Virus record (IMG/VR): IMGVR_UViG_3300042380_000181
Coordinates: 1 to 40,682 of that record
Length of the DNA: 40,682 nt
Direction: 5' to 3' (one strand)
Source of the DNA: a virus
Under the pieces are notes generated by a model. The model made no database searches, was not told the origin of the DNA, and saw only the letters and a list, made by a program, of their open reading frames with translations. Below are positions 5,580-13,857 of the stretch, piece after piece. Each line of letters starts with the position of its first letter. Position 1 is the first letter of the stretch. Position numbers and translations under genes: made by a program.

Positions 5580-7685
5580 ATGATCTCACCAGTTGACCCT
5601 TTAGCTATTGCTTCTGATACGCCTGACATCGGCGAGTTATTGAGCGAGTACAACCGCTCGATGATTAACTCGTCGCAGGGTAACTTGGTGACGAAGTTTG
5701 ATAACATCCGTTTTGCTCGTTGGGCTGGACAGACTGACGACGGAAAGAAACACAGCACTGCGCGTCCCGAGGGTAGCCCGGCTTGGCCGTTTGAGGGTGC
5801 GAGCGACGTTCGGAACCGGCTTATCGACTCGTCTTGCAACGAACTGTCCGCACTGCTTGTTACAGCCTTCCAGCGTGCAACCATCCGGGCGTCTGGCGTA
5901 ACCCTCGACGATGCGCCGGTAAGCGGCATTGCGACGAACCTTTTGCACTGGATTCGCGACTCTAAGATGCCGCAGGAGCTTCGTAAGGAGGCCGAGCTTG
6001 GGGCGCAGTACGCTTTGCAGTACGGCTGGAGCGCGTTCTTTGTAGGCTGGCAGCAGAACATCAGCAAGCGTACACAGGAGATTACCGCTGAAGAACTTTT
6101 TCAGATGGCTGCGCAGGCACAGGGATCTGTGTTGGCCGAGTTGCCACAGATGATCTTGGACGCTCCAGATCAAGCTGCTGCGATCATTCAAGCTGCAATC
6201 CCAGATCTGGATGCGGCGAATGCGAAGCGCATGGTTAACGAGATGGCTACGACCGGCCGTGCGACGTATGACCAAGAGTATGTCAGCCGCAATCTTCCTG
6301 AGATCGTTGCGCTCAAGCCCTGGGACGAAATCATCGTTCCGCCAGAGACGGCTGATTTGCAGCGATCACGGGTCATCTATCGTAGGACATGGATGTCTGA
6401 GGTTGAGTTGCGCGAGAAGATCACGACTGAAGGCTGGGATCCAGATTGGGTTGAACGTGCGCTTCAGCAGATTGGTAAAAGCAGCACCTTCTACAACATC
6501 AACCTGCTCCCAACAACGACCATGTTGGTTTACAACGGCGTAAACTACATGAACATGGTGGAGGTTGTTTATGCTTACACGAAAAGCCTCGACGGAAAAG
6601 CTCCCGCCATCTACTTCACCGTTTTTTGTCCGCAAGCTGCGTCCAATCGAAAAGAAGATGCAGCCTCGTGGGCTATCCATCAGCGACTTGATTACGCTCA
6701 CGGCGAATACCCGTTTGTTGAATTCCGTCGTGAACAGTTGCGCCGCGCTATTACTGATACTCGTGGTATACCCGAACTTGCGAGCACAGATCAAGATGAG
6801 GTCAAAGCCCAGCACGATTCCATCCGGGATCATACTGCCTTCTCGACTTTACCTCCCATCAAAGTCGTCAAACGAATTGGTGCCATCAACAAGGTGGGCC
6901 CAGGAGTACAGTTGCCTGTCGTAAGCCCTACGGACTACAGCTTCATGGAGCCGCCTGCGCGTGAGCCCACGGTGGCGTTTAACTTGATCAACCGAGTTGA
7001 AGCTAACCATGCAGCTTACTTTGGCACGATTAACCCAGTAGTGCCACCGGCTAAGACGCAGATGTTGCAGCAGTTGCTGGTCAATAGCTGGCTACTTAGC
7101 TGGCGTAACATCTACCGGCAGATGTTTGCGCTGTGCTGCCAGTACATGAGCCCGGAAGAGATCTTGCGTGTCACTGGCGGTCAGTTGCCGCAGAGCTTGT
7201 CTGAGATACACAACGAGTTCGACCTTAACGTCCGCTTTGACGTGATGGACATGGACAAGGAGTACATCGCGCAAAAGATCGACTTCTTAACCAAGGTCGC
7301 GCAGCTCGACACAGGTGGCGTGCTTAACAGGACGCGCCTTACCGAGATGATGATCCAAGCTATCGCGCCCGAGATGGCAAGTGAATTGATCGTAAACCAA
7401 CAGCAGGCCAGCGTGCAGATGTTCAAGGACGTGCAGAGTGACATCGGCATGATGCTCCTTGGCAACGAGGCGCTGTACCAAGAGAACGACCCGGCTGCAC
7501 AGACCAAGCTGCAATACGCGCAGCAGGTGTTGCAGTCTAACCCGAAAGCGCAGGCTGCGTTGCAGCAGGATGAGAATTTCAAGGCGCTGTTTGAGAACTA
7601 CGTTAAGAGCCTGCAAATGTCAGTTATGCAGCAGCAAAACGCGCAGATTGGCCGGATTGGCGTAACTCCAGTATCTCAACAATGA
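5580..7685 (+). CDS. Portal protein
   Basis: At 701 aa, directly after the terminase and before the scaffold and capsid genes, this is the dodecameric portal through which DNA enters and leaves the head. The N-terminal third (IRFARWAGQTDDGKKHSTAR, EGSPAWPFEGASDVRNRLID) and the centre (VALKPWDEIIVPPETADL, then RVIYRRTWMSE) are typical of large podovirus-type portals. The C-terminal ~120 residues are Gln-rich and helical (QQVLQSNPKAQAALQQ), like a portal barrel or crown. It overlaps the next gene by four bases. Confidence 0.85.
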   Translation: MISPVDPLAIASDTPDIGELLSEYNRSMINSSQGNLVTKFDNIRFARWAGQTDDGKKHSTARPEGSPAWPFEGASDVRNRLIDSSCNELSALLVTAFQRATIRASGVTLDDAPVSGIATNLLHWIRDSKMPQELRKEAELGAQYALQYGWSAFFVGWQQNISKRTQEITAEELFQMAAQAQGSVLAELPQMILDAPDQAAAIIQAAIPDLDAANAKRMVNEMATTGRATYDQEYVSRNLPEIVALKPWDEIIVPPETADLQRSRVIYRRTWMSEVELREKITTEGWDPDWVERALQQIGKSSTFYNINLLPTTTMLVYNGVNYMNMVEVVYAYTKSLDGKAPAIYFTVFCPQAASNRKEDAASWAIHQRLDYAHGEYPFVEFRREQLRRAITDTRGIPELASTDQDEVKAQHDSIRDHTAFSTLPPIKVVKRIGAINKVGPGVQLPVVSPTDYSFMEPPAREPTVAFNLINRVEANHAAYFGTINPVVPPAKTQMLQQLLVNSWLLSWRNIYRQMFALCCQYMSPEEILRVTGGQLPQSLSEIHNEFDLNVRFDVMDMDKEYIAQKIDFLTKVAQLDTGGVLNRTRLTEMMIQAIAPEMASELIVNQQQASVQMFKDVQSDIGMMLLGNEALYQENDPAAQTKLQYAQQVLQSNPKAQAALQQDENFKALFENYVKSLQMSVMQQQNAQIGRIGVTPVSQQ

Positions 7686-7933
7686 CGGAAAATCAAAAGG
7701 ACGCCTTTGGCTTTTCAGGGAAAAACAATACCTGGAGCGAAGTGCTTAAAGTTATCGAGCAGTTGCAAGAACAGCACTGGATGATGGCTATAAGTAAAGA
7801 TTGCAAAGGAGAAGATAGAATACATTCCGCAGGCCAAGCTGATGGCATCAATCTTACTTTGAGCACGCTCATTGAATTAAGAAAGCAAGCAAGAGAATTA
7901 AATGGCTTGACTAATAACGAAGATTTGGCATAA
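7682..7933 (+). CDS. Hypothetical protein between portal and scaffold (83 aa)
   Basis: The ATG overlaps the portal stop (ATGA), so translation is probably coupled. The 83-aa soluble protein (MTENQKDAFGFSGKNNTWSE) has two predicted helices, one with the motif SAGQADGINLTLSTLIELRK. No family recognised. Its position suggests a minor head-assembly factor, which is inference from context only. Confidence 0.7.
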   Translation: MTENQKDAFGFSGKNNTWSEVLKVIEQLQEQHWMMAISKDCKGEDRIHSAGQADGINLTLSTLIELRKQARELNGLTNNEDLA

Positions 7934-7948
7934 CGCCACTAGCGGGCT

Positions 7949-7965
7949 AACCAGCGTTACTGGTT
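7949..7965 (+). promoter_or_regulatory. Small stem-loop before the scaffold gene
   Basis: AACCAG pairs with CTGGTT around a CGTTA loop, followed by the A/T-rich TGATTATATAAGGAC. It lies in the 62-base spacer between the 83-aa gene and the scaffold gene. It could be a weak terminator, an mRNA processing or stability element, or part of a promoter. Confidence 0.3.
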
Positions 7966-7995
7966 TGATTATATAAGGACTTGCTACCTATTAGC

Positions 7996-8994
7996 ATGAA
8001 CGAAGCACAAACACAGCCTGACGCCGGGAGTCAGGAGGCAGGAACGACACCCGTTGCACAAAAACTCGGTTTGCTGGATCAGCAAAGTCTTAGTGACTTG
8101 CTTAAATCTGGTTTCCTTGACGAGAAGGAGGCGACTCCCGCCAAAGAGGAGCAGGCTGAACCTGAAGTTGAAGCTGAGGAGCCAATTGTGGACTCGGAAG
8201 CTGAAGCTGAGGCGCCAGCCGATCAGCCCATTGAAGAAGAAGCTGAAGCTGAAGAAAGTGCGTTAAGCAAGGGCGTACAGAAGCGTATCAACAAGTTAGT
8301 TGCTGCGAAGAAGGCCGCTCAAGCTGAACTGGAAGCGCAAAAGGCCCGTCTGTCTGAGTTGCAGAGGGAGCTAGAGACTGCAAAGTCTTCGGCCCCGGCA
8401 AAGCAGGTGGACGTATCCGATGCAGTCGAACGCTTATCCACCATCGAACAGGTGAAGGAAGAGCGCCAGAGAGCGTTGGATGTCATTTTGTGGTGCGAAG
8501 AGAACCCAGACGGAGGAGTAATTACCCTGCCGGATGGAACTGAGAAGGATTTAACCGATCAGGAAGTTCGCAGCATGAAACGATTGGCGATTCGGCGCAA
8601 GGAAATCGAGCTGCCAGCCCGAGAAGAGTACCTGCAACAGCAGACATACGTCGAGGGTGAAGTAGTGAAAGACTTTCCTTGGTGGAGCAAGCCAGAGACT
8701 GAGGAGTATCAAACTGCTCAACAGATTCTGCGTGAGTTCCCGGAGCTAAAGAAGCGCAGAGCAGACTGGAAACATGTTGCTGGACTGCTTGTTATGGGCA
8801 TCAAAGCCTATGGCGAGAAAAAGGCACAAAAGAAGCCGGTTGCACCCATTAAACGCGCCCCTGCTCAACCGTCGATTAAGGCGGCACCGGCAAGGACGAC
8901 CCAGACGGATCTTCAGAAAGCCAAGCAATCGTTCGTTAGGAACAATTCAAGAGATGGGATGACTGACGTGATTAAAGCAATGGGACTTGTGTAA
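7996..8994 (+). CDS. Putative scaffolding protein
   Basis: I start at the ATG at 7996, since the TTG at 7981 upstream has no support. The 332-aa protein has a very acidic N-terminal third (many Glu/Ala repeats, about residues 40-90), a long coiled coil (about 100-150, AQAELEAQKARLSELQRELE) and a basic Pro/Ala-rich end (about 280-310). This is the classic make-up of a scaffolding protein that templates capsid assembly and then exits. Its place between portal and major capsid genes agrees. Confidence 0.8.
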   Translation: MNEAQTQPDAGSQEAGTTPVAQKLGLLDQQSLSDLLKSGFLDEKEATPAKEEQAEPEVEAEEPIVDSEAEAEAPADQPIEEEAEAEESALSKGVQKRINKLVAAKKAAQAELEAQKARLSELQRELETAKSSAPAKQVDVSDAVERLSTIEQVKEERQRALDVILWCEENPDGGVITLPDGTEKDLTDQEVRSMKRLAIRRKEIELPAREEYLQQQTYVEGEVVKDFPWWSKPETEEYQTAQQILREFPELKKRRADWKHVAGLLVMGIKAYGEKKAQKKPVAPIKRAPAQPSIKAAPARTTQTDLQKAKQSFVRNNSRDGMTDVIKAMGLV

Positions 8995-9029
8995 GTCCTT
9001 AACAATCAAACTTAGTTTTACTCTTATTT

Positions 9030-10085
9030 ATGGCACTTCTTACTGAACCCCAACTTAGCGGTCGCGGTCTACGCGAAGACTTGATGGACATGATTGCGCT
9101 CGTTGACGCAAAGGACACTCCTTTTACGTCGATGGCTCGCAAAGGCAGCAAGCCCGGAAATATGTACTTCCGTTGGCAGTCTGACTCGCTTCCTACCCCT
9201 CAGGTAGGTGGTGTGGTGGACGGCACGGACGTTTCCACCTACGACAACTACGTCGTTGGTTACCGCGCTGAACTCGCGAACTACGCACAGGTGTTCCGCC
9301 GTGCAGTGCGCGTGTCCCGCCTCACTCAGGACATCGCTGATGTCGCAGGTGTGCGTGACGAACTGGCTGACAACGTCAGCAAGGGCATCACTGGCATCAA
9401 GCGTGACATGGAAGCGACCTTCACGTCGAACCAGCTCTCGCAGCAGGACAACGGCACGACTCAGGCCTATCGCACCGCTGGTGTGCAGACCTGGATCAGC
9501 ACCGCTGGTACTGGCACGCCAACTCCCGGAGACATCCCTTTGATCTTCCGTACTCCTTCGACCTCGATCCTCACTGGTGCATCCAGCGGGTTGACGGACG
9601 CAGGTGTGCAGGGGCTTCTGAAGTCGATCTTCGACCAGACTGGCCACTACACCAGCTTCGATGCCATCGTCGGAACTGACCTGAAGCGTGCCTTCACCGG
9701 CTTGCTCGGAACGACGGCTCTGACCACGGTCAGCAACTCCAGCAACACGCTTGCTGCTGGTGCTACCAAGGTGCAGACCTTCCAGCGTGACGCTGCGGCT
9801 GACACCTTCATCCAGAGCTTGGACGTGTTCCAGGGTGACTTCGGAACGGTGCGTCTGCATCCTTCCACGTTCATCGGAACCGTGTCCGGCACAAGCTGGA
9901 CGCCAACTCCTTACAAAGGTCTTGTGCTTGACATGAACCTCATCGAGGTTCGCTACGGCGGAAACGTCGCTAACGTCACTGCACTGCCAGATTACGGTGG
10001 TGGCCCTGCTCGCTTGATCGAAGCAGTTGCTGGCTTGGTTGTCGGCAACCCGCTCGGCCTCGGGAAATTCGACTACTCCTCCTAG
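9030..10085 (+). CDS. Major capsid protein (SU10-like, DUF5309-type)
   Basis: The 351-aa sequence (start MALLTEPQLSGRGLREDLMD) carries the hallmarks of the SU10-type major capsid family. These include DAKDTPFTSMARKGSKPGNM, an FRWQSDSLPTPQ strand, the EGTD-like segment VDGTDVSTYDNY, the long helix VSKGITGIKRDMEATFTSNQ, and a C-terminal beta region (LVLDMNLIEVRYGGN, then LPDYGGGPARLIEAVAGLVV). The fold is expected to be HK97-like. It follows the scaffold gene behind a short A/T-rich leader without SD and is followed by the tandem RNA elements. Codon use is biased to C-ending codons, as expected for a highly expressed gene. Confidence 0.88.
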   Translation: MALLTEPQLSGRGLREDLMDMIALVDAKDTPFTSMARKGSKPGNMYFRWQSDSLPTPQVGGVVDGTDVSTYDNYVVGYRAELANYAQVFRRAVRVSRLTQDIADVAGVRDELADNVSKGITGIKRDMEATFTSNQLSQQDNGTTQAYRTAGVQTWISTAGTGTPTPGDIPLIFRTPSTSILTGASSGLTDAGVQGLLKSIFDQTGHYTSFDAIVGTDLKRAFTGLLGTTALTTVSNSSNTLAAGATKVQTFQRDAAADTFIQSLDVFQGDFGTVRLHPSTFIGTVSGTSWTPTPYKGLVLDMNLIEVRYGGNVANVTALPDYGGGPARLIEAVAGLVVGNPLGLGKFDYSS

Positions 10086-10332
10086 TAGTTGTTGATTGGT
10101 GACACCTACCCCGACGCGAAAGCGTTTCTTGAAGTGGTGTGACACTCTGGAGAGACAGAGACAATTTTGCGACACCTGCCCTGCTGGCTGGCAATGGCAC
10201 GGACCGGGATTTCTCGGTCTCCGCAGTGGTGTGACTAGCTGGAGAGACAGCTGTCGGCAACGGCCATGAATCGTTGTGGGGAACGCACCTCTTAGTGGCG
10301 TGACACCTCGGAGAGACGGGGACAATTTTACT
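10086..10332 (+). ncRNA. Three tandem covarying stem-loop elements after the capsid gene
   Basis: The spacer holds three related units. Each has a GTGGYGTGAC box followed by a 5-bp hairpin closing an invariant GAGAGA loop: CTCTG/CAGAG (10145-10160), AGCTG/CAGCT (10237-10252) and CCTCG/CGGGG (10306-10321). All stem sequences differ but pairing is kept. The GTGGYGTGAC box is complementary to an upstream ACACC or ACGC segment, enclosing an inner variable hairpin in two units (ACGC-GAAA-GCGT in unit 1, GACCG/CGGTC in unit 2). Units 1 and 3 end in GACAATTTT, which could act as weak terminators. No known RNA class is recognised; the covariation supports a real RNA structure. Confidence 0.65.
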
Positions 10333-10677
10333 ATGATTACAATCCCTACTGACCTAGTGCCGCAGCTTGAGCAAGAATTGCGTAAAGGCTGGCAGAAGAA
10401 CCGTATTGAAGCGCAGGTTCAGGCCAAGCAAAACGAAAAGATCAATAAGCAGAAGCACAGGTCAATAGAAGGATTGGGTCAGCTTACCGCAAGGATTCCT
10501 CCCACGGCGTATCATTTCTGGGGACAGAAGCTCGGATATGAGTGCTGGAACGATAAAGCGTTCATGGATGAGTTTTTGCGTGACAATCCCGAGTGTCGAG
10601 TCAATAGTGGAGGGACTAAAGAAATCCACGTTGGCTGGACACCAACCAATGTTCGTTCCCGTACCGTTTATCAATGA
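10333..10677 (+). CDS. Hypothetical head/neck-region protein (114 aa)
   Basis: The frame is open from 10276, but the upstream part lies in the third RNA element, so I take the ATG at 10333, four bases after its GACAATTTT tail. The protein has a Gln/Lys-rich helical N-terminus (about residues 10-45) and a C-terminal region with HFWGQKLGYECWNDKAFMDE. Its last codons overlap the next gene by four bases. No family is recognised; it is probably a virion or assembly protein by position. Confidence 0.7.
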   Translation: MITIPTDLVPQLEQELRKGWQKNRIEAQVQAKQNEKINKQKHRSIEGLGQLTARIPPTAYHFWGQKLGYECWNDKAFMDEFLRDNPECRVNSGGTKEIHVGWTPTNVRSRTVYQ

Positions 10678-11882
10678 AGACCGTTCCGTTTAGCGACATC
10701 CTTGCTTCTGTCTGCCAACTTGTTGGGTTAGATCGTGCTACGCTAAACGACAAGTCTTTCGGCGCAATACGCGACTTTACAGGACGCAGGTTGTCTGTAA
10801 TTTGGGATCGCGAAGAGTGGCCTGATGTGCAGCGGTACATGTACACTTGGCCGGGCATGCCCGTGCAGTCAATTGAGTCAGGATTAAATATCATTGCTAC
10901 AGAAAGCAATGTTCCGCTTTCAACTGAAGAAGATGAAGATCTGTTTACCGAAAACGACCTTAACACGAACACAACTCGGATTAACTTTGACACCAACTTC
11001 AAGCGTATCTACCTGCAAGACTTTTTACACGACAGGTACAAGCTTGGTACAGTCGGCGAGTCGTATGTAAAGTTCTTGAACCCGTTCTACGGTTCTGTGA
11101 ATGACGGGCCACTGACGTCTGTTGGCGAGAACCAGTACAATTTCACCTACTCAACAGCTACTGACAGCATTGGCGAATACATTACAAATGTTGTGATTGA
11201 GGTTGAGTTTACTAGCACCAATTACTTCACCTATAACGGCCCGAACTCGCCGCTTACGACCAAGGTGTTGTTTATGGACAACCAGCAGTTGTTGATCCAG
11301 ATTCCGCAGGGCTCGCTGCAAGGCTTGGCGATCTACACGAACGACCCACGGCAGACGACTAAGGCCATTCCGCTGCCGTTCATTGCCGAGGACTTTGCCG
11401 ATCAGACTCCGCAGGACTTTGGTGACGACGTTAACTACCTTCGAACCTTCAACACGTCGAAGCAGTTTGTGCAGTACCGGCTGACGCCGCCGCGCATGTT
11501 TGGTGTGAAGTACGACAGCACATCAGTGTACTCCACGGGGTCACAGATTTACTTTGACCTTGGCCAAAACAGTGGCAGCTATAGCATTAACGACAAGACG
11601 AAAGCAAGCAGTGGAAATTTCTTTTTTGCCGCGACAAACGTAATTGCTGGTGTTACACCGGCCAACCAAACCACGGACGTTTGGCAGCAGGTTGAGATTC
11701 CAGCCAGGTTCAGGGATTACTTGGCCAACTCTGTGTCATCTGACTTTCTTAAGTCTGAAGGTCGCGCTGAAGAAGCTGTGGTGCTTGAGCAGTTGGCCGA
11801 GTCTGCAATTCAGCAGCAAATTGACGTTCTTATCCGCCAGCAGGCGCAGAATCAGCGTTTAAACATGGCATACACCTACTAA
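10674..11882 (+). CDS. Putative head-tail adaptor / neck protein
   Basis: This 402-aa protein starts at an ATGA overlap. Its N-terminal ~60 residues (FSDILASVCQLVGLDRATLN, then RRLSVIWDREEWPDV) look like the helical adaptor domain seen in phage neck and tail-tubular proteins. The middle is beta-rich, with many Tyr, Thr and Asn, and the C-terminal 45 residues are helical and Gln-rich (EEAVVLEQLAESAIQQQIDV). The location between the capsid gene and the fibres supports a connector role. Family assignment is tentative. Confidence 0.6.
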   Translation: MKTVPFSDILASVCQLVGLDRATLNDKSFGAIRDFTGRRLSVIWDREEWPDVQRYMYTWPGMPVQSIESGLNIIATESNVPLSTEEDEDLFTENDLNTNTTRINFDTNFKRIYLQDFLHDRYKLGTVGESYVKFLNPFYGSVNDGPLTSVGENQYNFTYSTATDSIGEYITNVVIEVEFTSTNYFTYNGPNSPLTTKVLFMDNQQLLIQIPQGSLQGLAIYTNDPRQTTKAIPLPFIAEDFADQTPQDFGDDVNYLRTFNTSKQFVQYRLTPPRMFGVKYDSTSVYSTGSQIYFDLGQNSGSYSINDKTKASSGNFFFAATNVIAGVTPANQTTDVWQQVEIPARFRDYLANSVSSDFLKSEGRAEEAVVLEQLAESAIQQQIDVLIRQQAQNQRLNMAYTY

Positions 11883-11883
11883 A

Positions 11884-12081
11884 ATGATTACGAGATTTCT
11901 AAGAAAGCGGAATCCAAATGTGGCGCTTGATGTAAACAAAAACTTTGCCCGCATTCAAGTCAGAGGCAATTCTCAGACATTTCAGTATAAAAAGACGGAC
12001 ATTCCAATTTCTGCTAGAATATTGACACAGGCAGATGATTTTCTTAATACTGAAGCCAACCAGCGCCTTAACATTGGATAA
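11884..12081 (+). CDS. Small basic hypothetical protein (65 aa)
   Basis: The gene starts one base after the neck protein gene and ends three bases before the first fibre gene, a normal spacing here. The protein is basic at its N-terminus (MITRFLRKRNPNVALDVNKN) and has no membrane segment. Family unknown. It is probably a small virion or assembly protein, given its position in the structural operon. Confidence 0.6.
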   Translation: MITRFLRKRNPNVALDVNKNFARIQVRGNSQTFQYKKTDIPISARILTQADDFLNTEANQRLNIG

Positions 12082-12084
12082 TCC

Positions 12085-12969
12085 ATGAGCATCAAAATTT
12101 CTAACCTACCACCAGCAGAAGCTGTAAACAATGAGGATATTGTTCCGATTGTCCAGAATGGTACTACCAAGAAAGCAACCGCAGTATTGATTCGTCCAAC
12201 ATTTGGAACTGCTGCTGGCACAGTCTGTGAAGGCAACGATGTTCGTTTGATCGATCCACGCACGCCAAAAGGGCCAGCAAGCGGTGACTTGACTGCCGAG
12301 TATCCCGGACCTGCACTTACGACGACTGGCGTTGTTGCTTTGACTTACGGTGGAGCTGCTCAAGTTGGTCAGTTCACGGTAGACGCCAAGGGGCGCATTA
12401 CCTCCGCTGCTTCTGTTGCTATCACGCCTGCGGCTATCGGGGCCTTGTCGATTTCTTCACTTGGGCCAAACGTCTCGGCGTTTTTGACTACGCCATCGAG
12501 CGCGAACTTGGCTGCTGCGCTTACAGATGAAGTAGGAAGCGGATCGGTTGTGTTTGCAAGTGGAGTTAACGGATCCGGCTCGGCTGTGCTTGATACAAGC
12601 CCAACGATTGCGACTCCTACTATCAACGGGTACATTGAAGGAAACACTAATCTTGGTACTGTAACAACAACTGCAACCCTTAATATTACAAGCAGCACGG
12701 TTTTAACAGCTACTCTTACAGCCTCAACGGCATGTACATTCACACTGCCTCCAGTGGGTGCCGGAAAGTCATTTGTGCTTTACTTAAAACAAGCGCCATC
12801 TACAGGGAACGGCACTGCTACGTTTGTAACTTCTCCTGCTGGAAATATTTCTTGGCCCGGTGGCGTTGCGCCAACAATGACTGCCACAGCCGGAAGACTT
12901 GATATATTTTCTTTTGTTTCCGATGGGGCAAGGTGGTATGCAAGTTATATTAAAAATTACACATACTAA
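12085..12969 (+). CDS. Tail fibre / adaptor protein A
   Basis: The 294-aa sequence opens with a virion-attachment motif common in phage fibres (MSIKISNLPPAEAVNNEDIV, then PIVQNGTTKKATAV), followed by GTAAGTVCEGNDVRL and a GDLTAEYPGPALTTTG segment. The rest is Thr/Ser/Ala-rich and beta-structured (TTTATLNITSSTVLTATLTA). The N-terminus is related to that of the large fibre at 13858. The stop overlaps the start of the Gly-rich protein gene (TAATG), so the two probably form one fibre with a separate tip. Confidence 0.75.
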   Translation: MSIKISNLPPAEAVNNEDIVPIVQNGTTKKATAVLIRPTFGTAAGTVCEGNDVRLIDPRTPKGPASGDLTAEYPGPALTTTGVVALTYGGAAQVGQFTVDAKGRITSAASVAITPAAIGALSISSLGPNVSAFLTTPSSANLAAALTDEVGSGSVVFASGVNGSGSAVLDTSPTIATPTINGYIEGNTNLGTVTTTATLNITSSTVLTATLTASTACTFTLPPVGAGKSFVLYLKQAPSTGNGTATFVTSPAGNISWPGGVAPTMTATAGRLDIFSFVSDGARWYASYIKNYTY

Positions 12970-13817
12970 TGTTTGCTAAATCATTAATTACTTTAGGCCA
13001 GATTCAAACCGCCTCAATAAACGCAATGGTTATTGCGGGTGGAGGTGGAGGTGGGTTTGATGGCGGAGGAGGTGGCGCAGGAGGTGTGTTCACGGAAAGT
13101 AATTTCACTGTTCCAGCTAATATTCCAATAGAGGTAACTGTTGGCGCTGGAGGCGGGCCTTGTGGTTTTGGTCAAGGCTCAGGAGTTAGCGGTTCATCTT
13201 CTTCTTTTTTTCAAATTTCAACAAGCGGCGGTGGTGGCGGTGGGTCAAATAACTGGGGAGTTGCACTATCTGGAGGCAGTGGTGGTGGTGGGCCGGGCAA
13301 CATTGATTATCCTAATGGCGGCCTTGGAAATGTTCCTGCATTAACTCCAGTACAAGGATATAATGGCGGAACTGGATTTGTTGGAGGTGGCACAGCAGGT
13401 GGAGGAGGTGCGGGAGCGGTGGGAGTAAATGGAGCATCAACGGCAGCAGGCGCAGGCGGCGCAGGCCGATCTGTGACAGTTGCAGGCACTCCAACAACCT
13501 ATGCTGGAGGAGGAGGAGGAGCGATGATTGGTTCAAGTGCAGGTGGAGCAGGTGGAACTGGAGGCGGTGGAGCCGGGGCAAGAAGCACAAATAAAATTGC
13601 AGGAAACGGCACAATTAACACAGGCAGTGGTGGCGGTGGAGGTTATAATGATGTTGCTGATGTTTCAGGCTCAGGGGGATCAGGAATTGTTAAAATTTGG
13701 TACGCAGGCACAACATCGCGTGCAACCATTACTGGAACTGGCAATACCACTACAACTGTTTCATCAAATACAGTGCACACATTTATCACCTCTGGCACAA
13801 TCGCATTTACTTCGTAG
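12969..13817 (+). CDS. Glycine-rich tail-tip / receptor-binding protein A
   Basis: A 282-aa protein dominated by poly-Gly segments (AGGGGGGFDGGGGGAGG and many more) between short variable stretches, ending in a beta C-terminus (GIVKIWYAGTTS, then VHTFITSGTIAFTS). Such Gly-rich sandwiches occur in phage adhesins that bind host surface molecules. It is translationally coupled to the preceding fibre gene. A second protein of the same design lies at 18213, with a matching C-terminal pattern. Host-range variation would be expected in the loops between Gly tracts. Confidence 0.7.
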   Translation: MFAKSLITLGQIQTASINAMVIAGGGGGGFDGGGGGAGGVFTESNFTVPANIPIEVTVGAGGGPCGFGQGSGVSGSSSSFFQISTSGGGGGGSNNWGVALSGGSGGGGPGNIDYPNGGLGNVPALTPVQGYNGGTGFVGGGTAGGGGAGAVGVNGASTAAGAGGAGRSVTVAGTPTTYAGGGGGAMIGSSAGGAGGTGGGGAGARSTNKIAGNGTINTGSGGGGGYNDVADVSGSGGSGIVKIWYAGTTSRATITGTGNTTTTVSSNTVHTFITSGTIAFTS

Positions 13818-13857
13818 CTAGTATTGTTAAGCTTATTTTTGCAGCTCAAATAAAGTT

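Noticed and set aside
5637-6275. A 212-codon antisense frame opposite the portal gene
   Set aside because: Arg/Val/Leu-rich shadow of biased codons with no recognisable motif.
9069-10325. A 418-codon open frame antisense to the major capsid gene
   Set aside because: It mirrors strong codon bias in the capsid gene, its translation is Val/Arg/Gly-rich with no family pattern, and it runs on through the covarying RNA elements.
13312-13614. Leu/His-rich antisense frames opposite the Gly-rich proteins
   Set aside because: Produced by the GGN-rich coding strand; low complexity and no start context.
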